A program made the translations under genes and the position numbers. The notes beneath the pieces are model-generated. The model did no database searches, had not been told where the DNA came from, and was given only the letters and a program-made list of their open reading frames with translations. Shown piece by piece: positions 63,521 through 64,000 of a DNA stretch of 64,000 bases. Source of the DNA: Gammaproteobacteria bacterium (GTDB lineage: Bacteria > Pseudomonadota > Gammaproteobacteria > SZUA-140); NCBI GenBank assembly GCA_016716465.1, contig JADJWH010000001.1, positions 1,426,001 to 1,490,000 on the forward strand. The letters run 5' to 3'. Each line of letters starts with the position of its first letter. Position 1 is the stretch's first letter.

Positions 63521-64000
63521 ATGAAACGTACTGCATCATCGCTCATGGCCACCGGCGTCCTGCTGGCGGCCACGACCCTGACCGGCGCGGCATTCGCCCA
63601 CGCCGACGACTCCGGCCCGCACCACATGGGCCACGGCTACCCGGGATCTGGCTATGGGGGACCGGGCTACGGACCGCCGTCCTTCGGCCCGCACGGTTAC
63701 CGCGGCATGGGCGGACTGTCGTCCCTGGCCGAGGAACTCGATCTCAGCAAGGAACAGCGCAAGAGCGTCCGCGACATCATGGACAAGTCGCGCTCGAAGG
63801 CGCGCGAGCTGGGCGAGTCCATGATCGAGAATCGCGAAAAGATGGACGATGTCCTCGACGACAAGGGCTACGGCGCCGACTTCGACAAGCTGGCGCGGCA
63901 TCAGGGCGAGCTGGTCGGGGAAATGATCATGCTGAGGGAAAAAACCCGCGCCCAGATCGAGGGCGTACTGACGGCGGAACAGAAGGAGCGCTTCCGGGAG
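63521..64000 (+). CDS. CpxP/Spy-like periplasmic protein, partial
   Basis: The first 160 residues are visible; the C-terminus lies outside the window. A signal peptide (residues 1-27, ending TGAAFA) is followed by a His/Gly/Pro/Tyr-rich stretch (SGPHHMGHGYPGSGYGG) and then the helical Spy/CpxP repeats: ELDLSKEQRKSVRDIMDKSR at about 72-91, and VLTAEQKERFRE at 149-160, both LTxxQ-type. CpxP and Spy are envelope chaperones or Cpx inhibitors in E. coli. The Cpx-like genes nearby make this role plausible. The His-rich segment might bind metal. Confidence 0.88.
   Translation, partial: MKRTASSLMATGVLLAATTLTGAAFAHADDSGPHHMGHGYPGSGYGGPGYGPPSFGPHGYRGMGGLSSLAEELDLSKEQRKSVRDIMDKSRSKARELGESMIENREKMDDVLDDKGYGADFDKLARHQGELVGEMIMLREKTRAQIEGVLTAEQKERFRE

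Overview
The window is a GC-rich stretch of chromosome from a gammaproteobacterium. The evidence is the single contiguous block secE-nusG-rplKAJL-rpoBC-rpsLG-fusA-tuf-S10-spc-alpha, a second tuf gene inside a tRNA cluster (Tyr-Gly-Thr-tuf-Trp), and small families typical of that class (DUF2835, DUF423, Bax-like glucosaminidase, short BamC-like lipoprotein after dapA). The c-type heme motif in a signalling protein and the general gene content would fit a Chromatiales-like or sulfur-oxidiser-like lineage, but that placement is only an inference.

Layout: 1-13.2 kb is housekeeping metabolism, almost all on the minus strand: a partial redoxin, glutamate dehydrogenase, release factor 3, an FKBP isomerase, a polysaccharide deacetylase (plus strand), a Bax-like glucosaminidase, purL, purC, a short lipoprotein and dapA, then bcp on the plus strand and a DUF62 enzyme. 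14.3-45.0 kb is the transcription/translation superoperon on the minus strand. 45.0-46.8 kb holds four tRNAs around the second tuf. 46.9-48.4 kb is a tightly overlapping mazG-DUF2835-YkgJ trio. 48.5-57.4 kb holds a lysine-tailed HU protein, a lytic transglycosylase, a DksA-like protein, small membrane and lipoprotein genes, and an MscS / soluble MgtE-like / MgtE cluster. 57.5-64 kb is signalling: a heme-motif PAS-GGDEF-EAL protein, a Cpx-like two-component pair, and small stress-type proteins ending in a CpxP/Spy-like protein cut by the window edge.

Three sequence-level observations stand out. First, five loci each carry one extra base: rpsS, prfC, a polysaccharide deacetylase, the sensor kinase and the tRNA-Trp acceptor stem. 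Because rpsS and tRNA-Trp are expected to be essential, these look like insertion errors in the sequence rather than decayed genes. Second, a family of about 24-bp palindromes of the form GGGGACGGA...TCCGTCCCC sits between genes at eight or more places, with compensating base changes between copies; one copy is followed by eight T residues behind rpoBC and looks like a terminator. Third, CCTTAGT-type heptad arrays, arranged as inverted repeats, run into the stop codons of nusG and of a methyltransferase.

I found no CRISPR array, prophage, insertion sequence with a transposase, or defence island, and no convincing undescribed multi-gene system. The accessory parts most worth a second look are the heme-motif c-di-GMP protein and the split MgtE arrangement.
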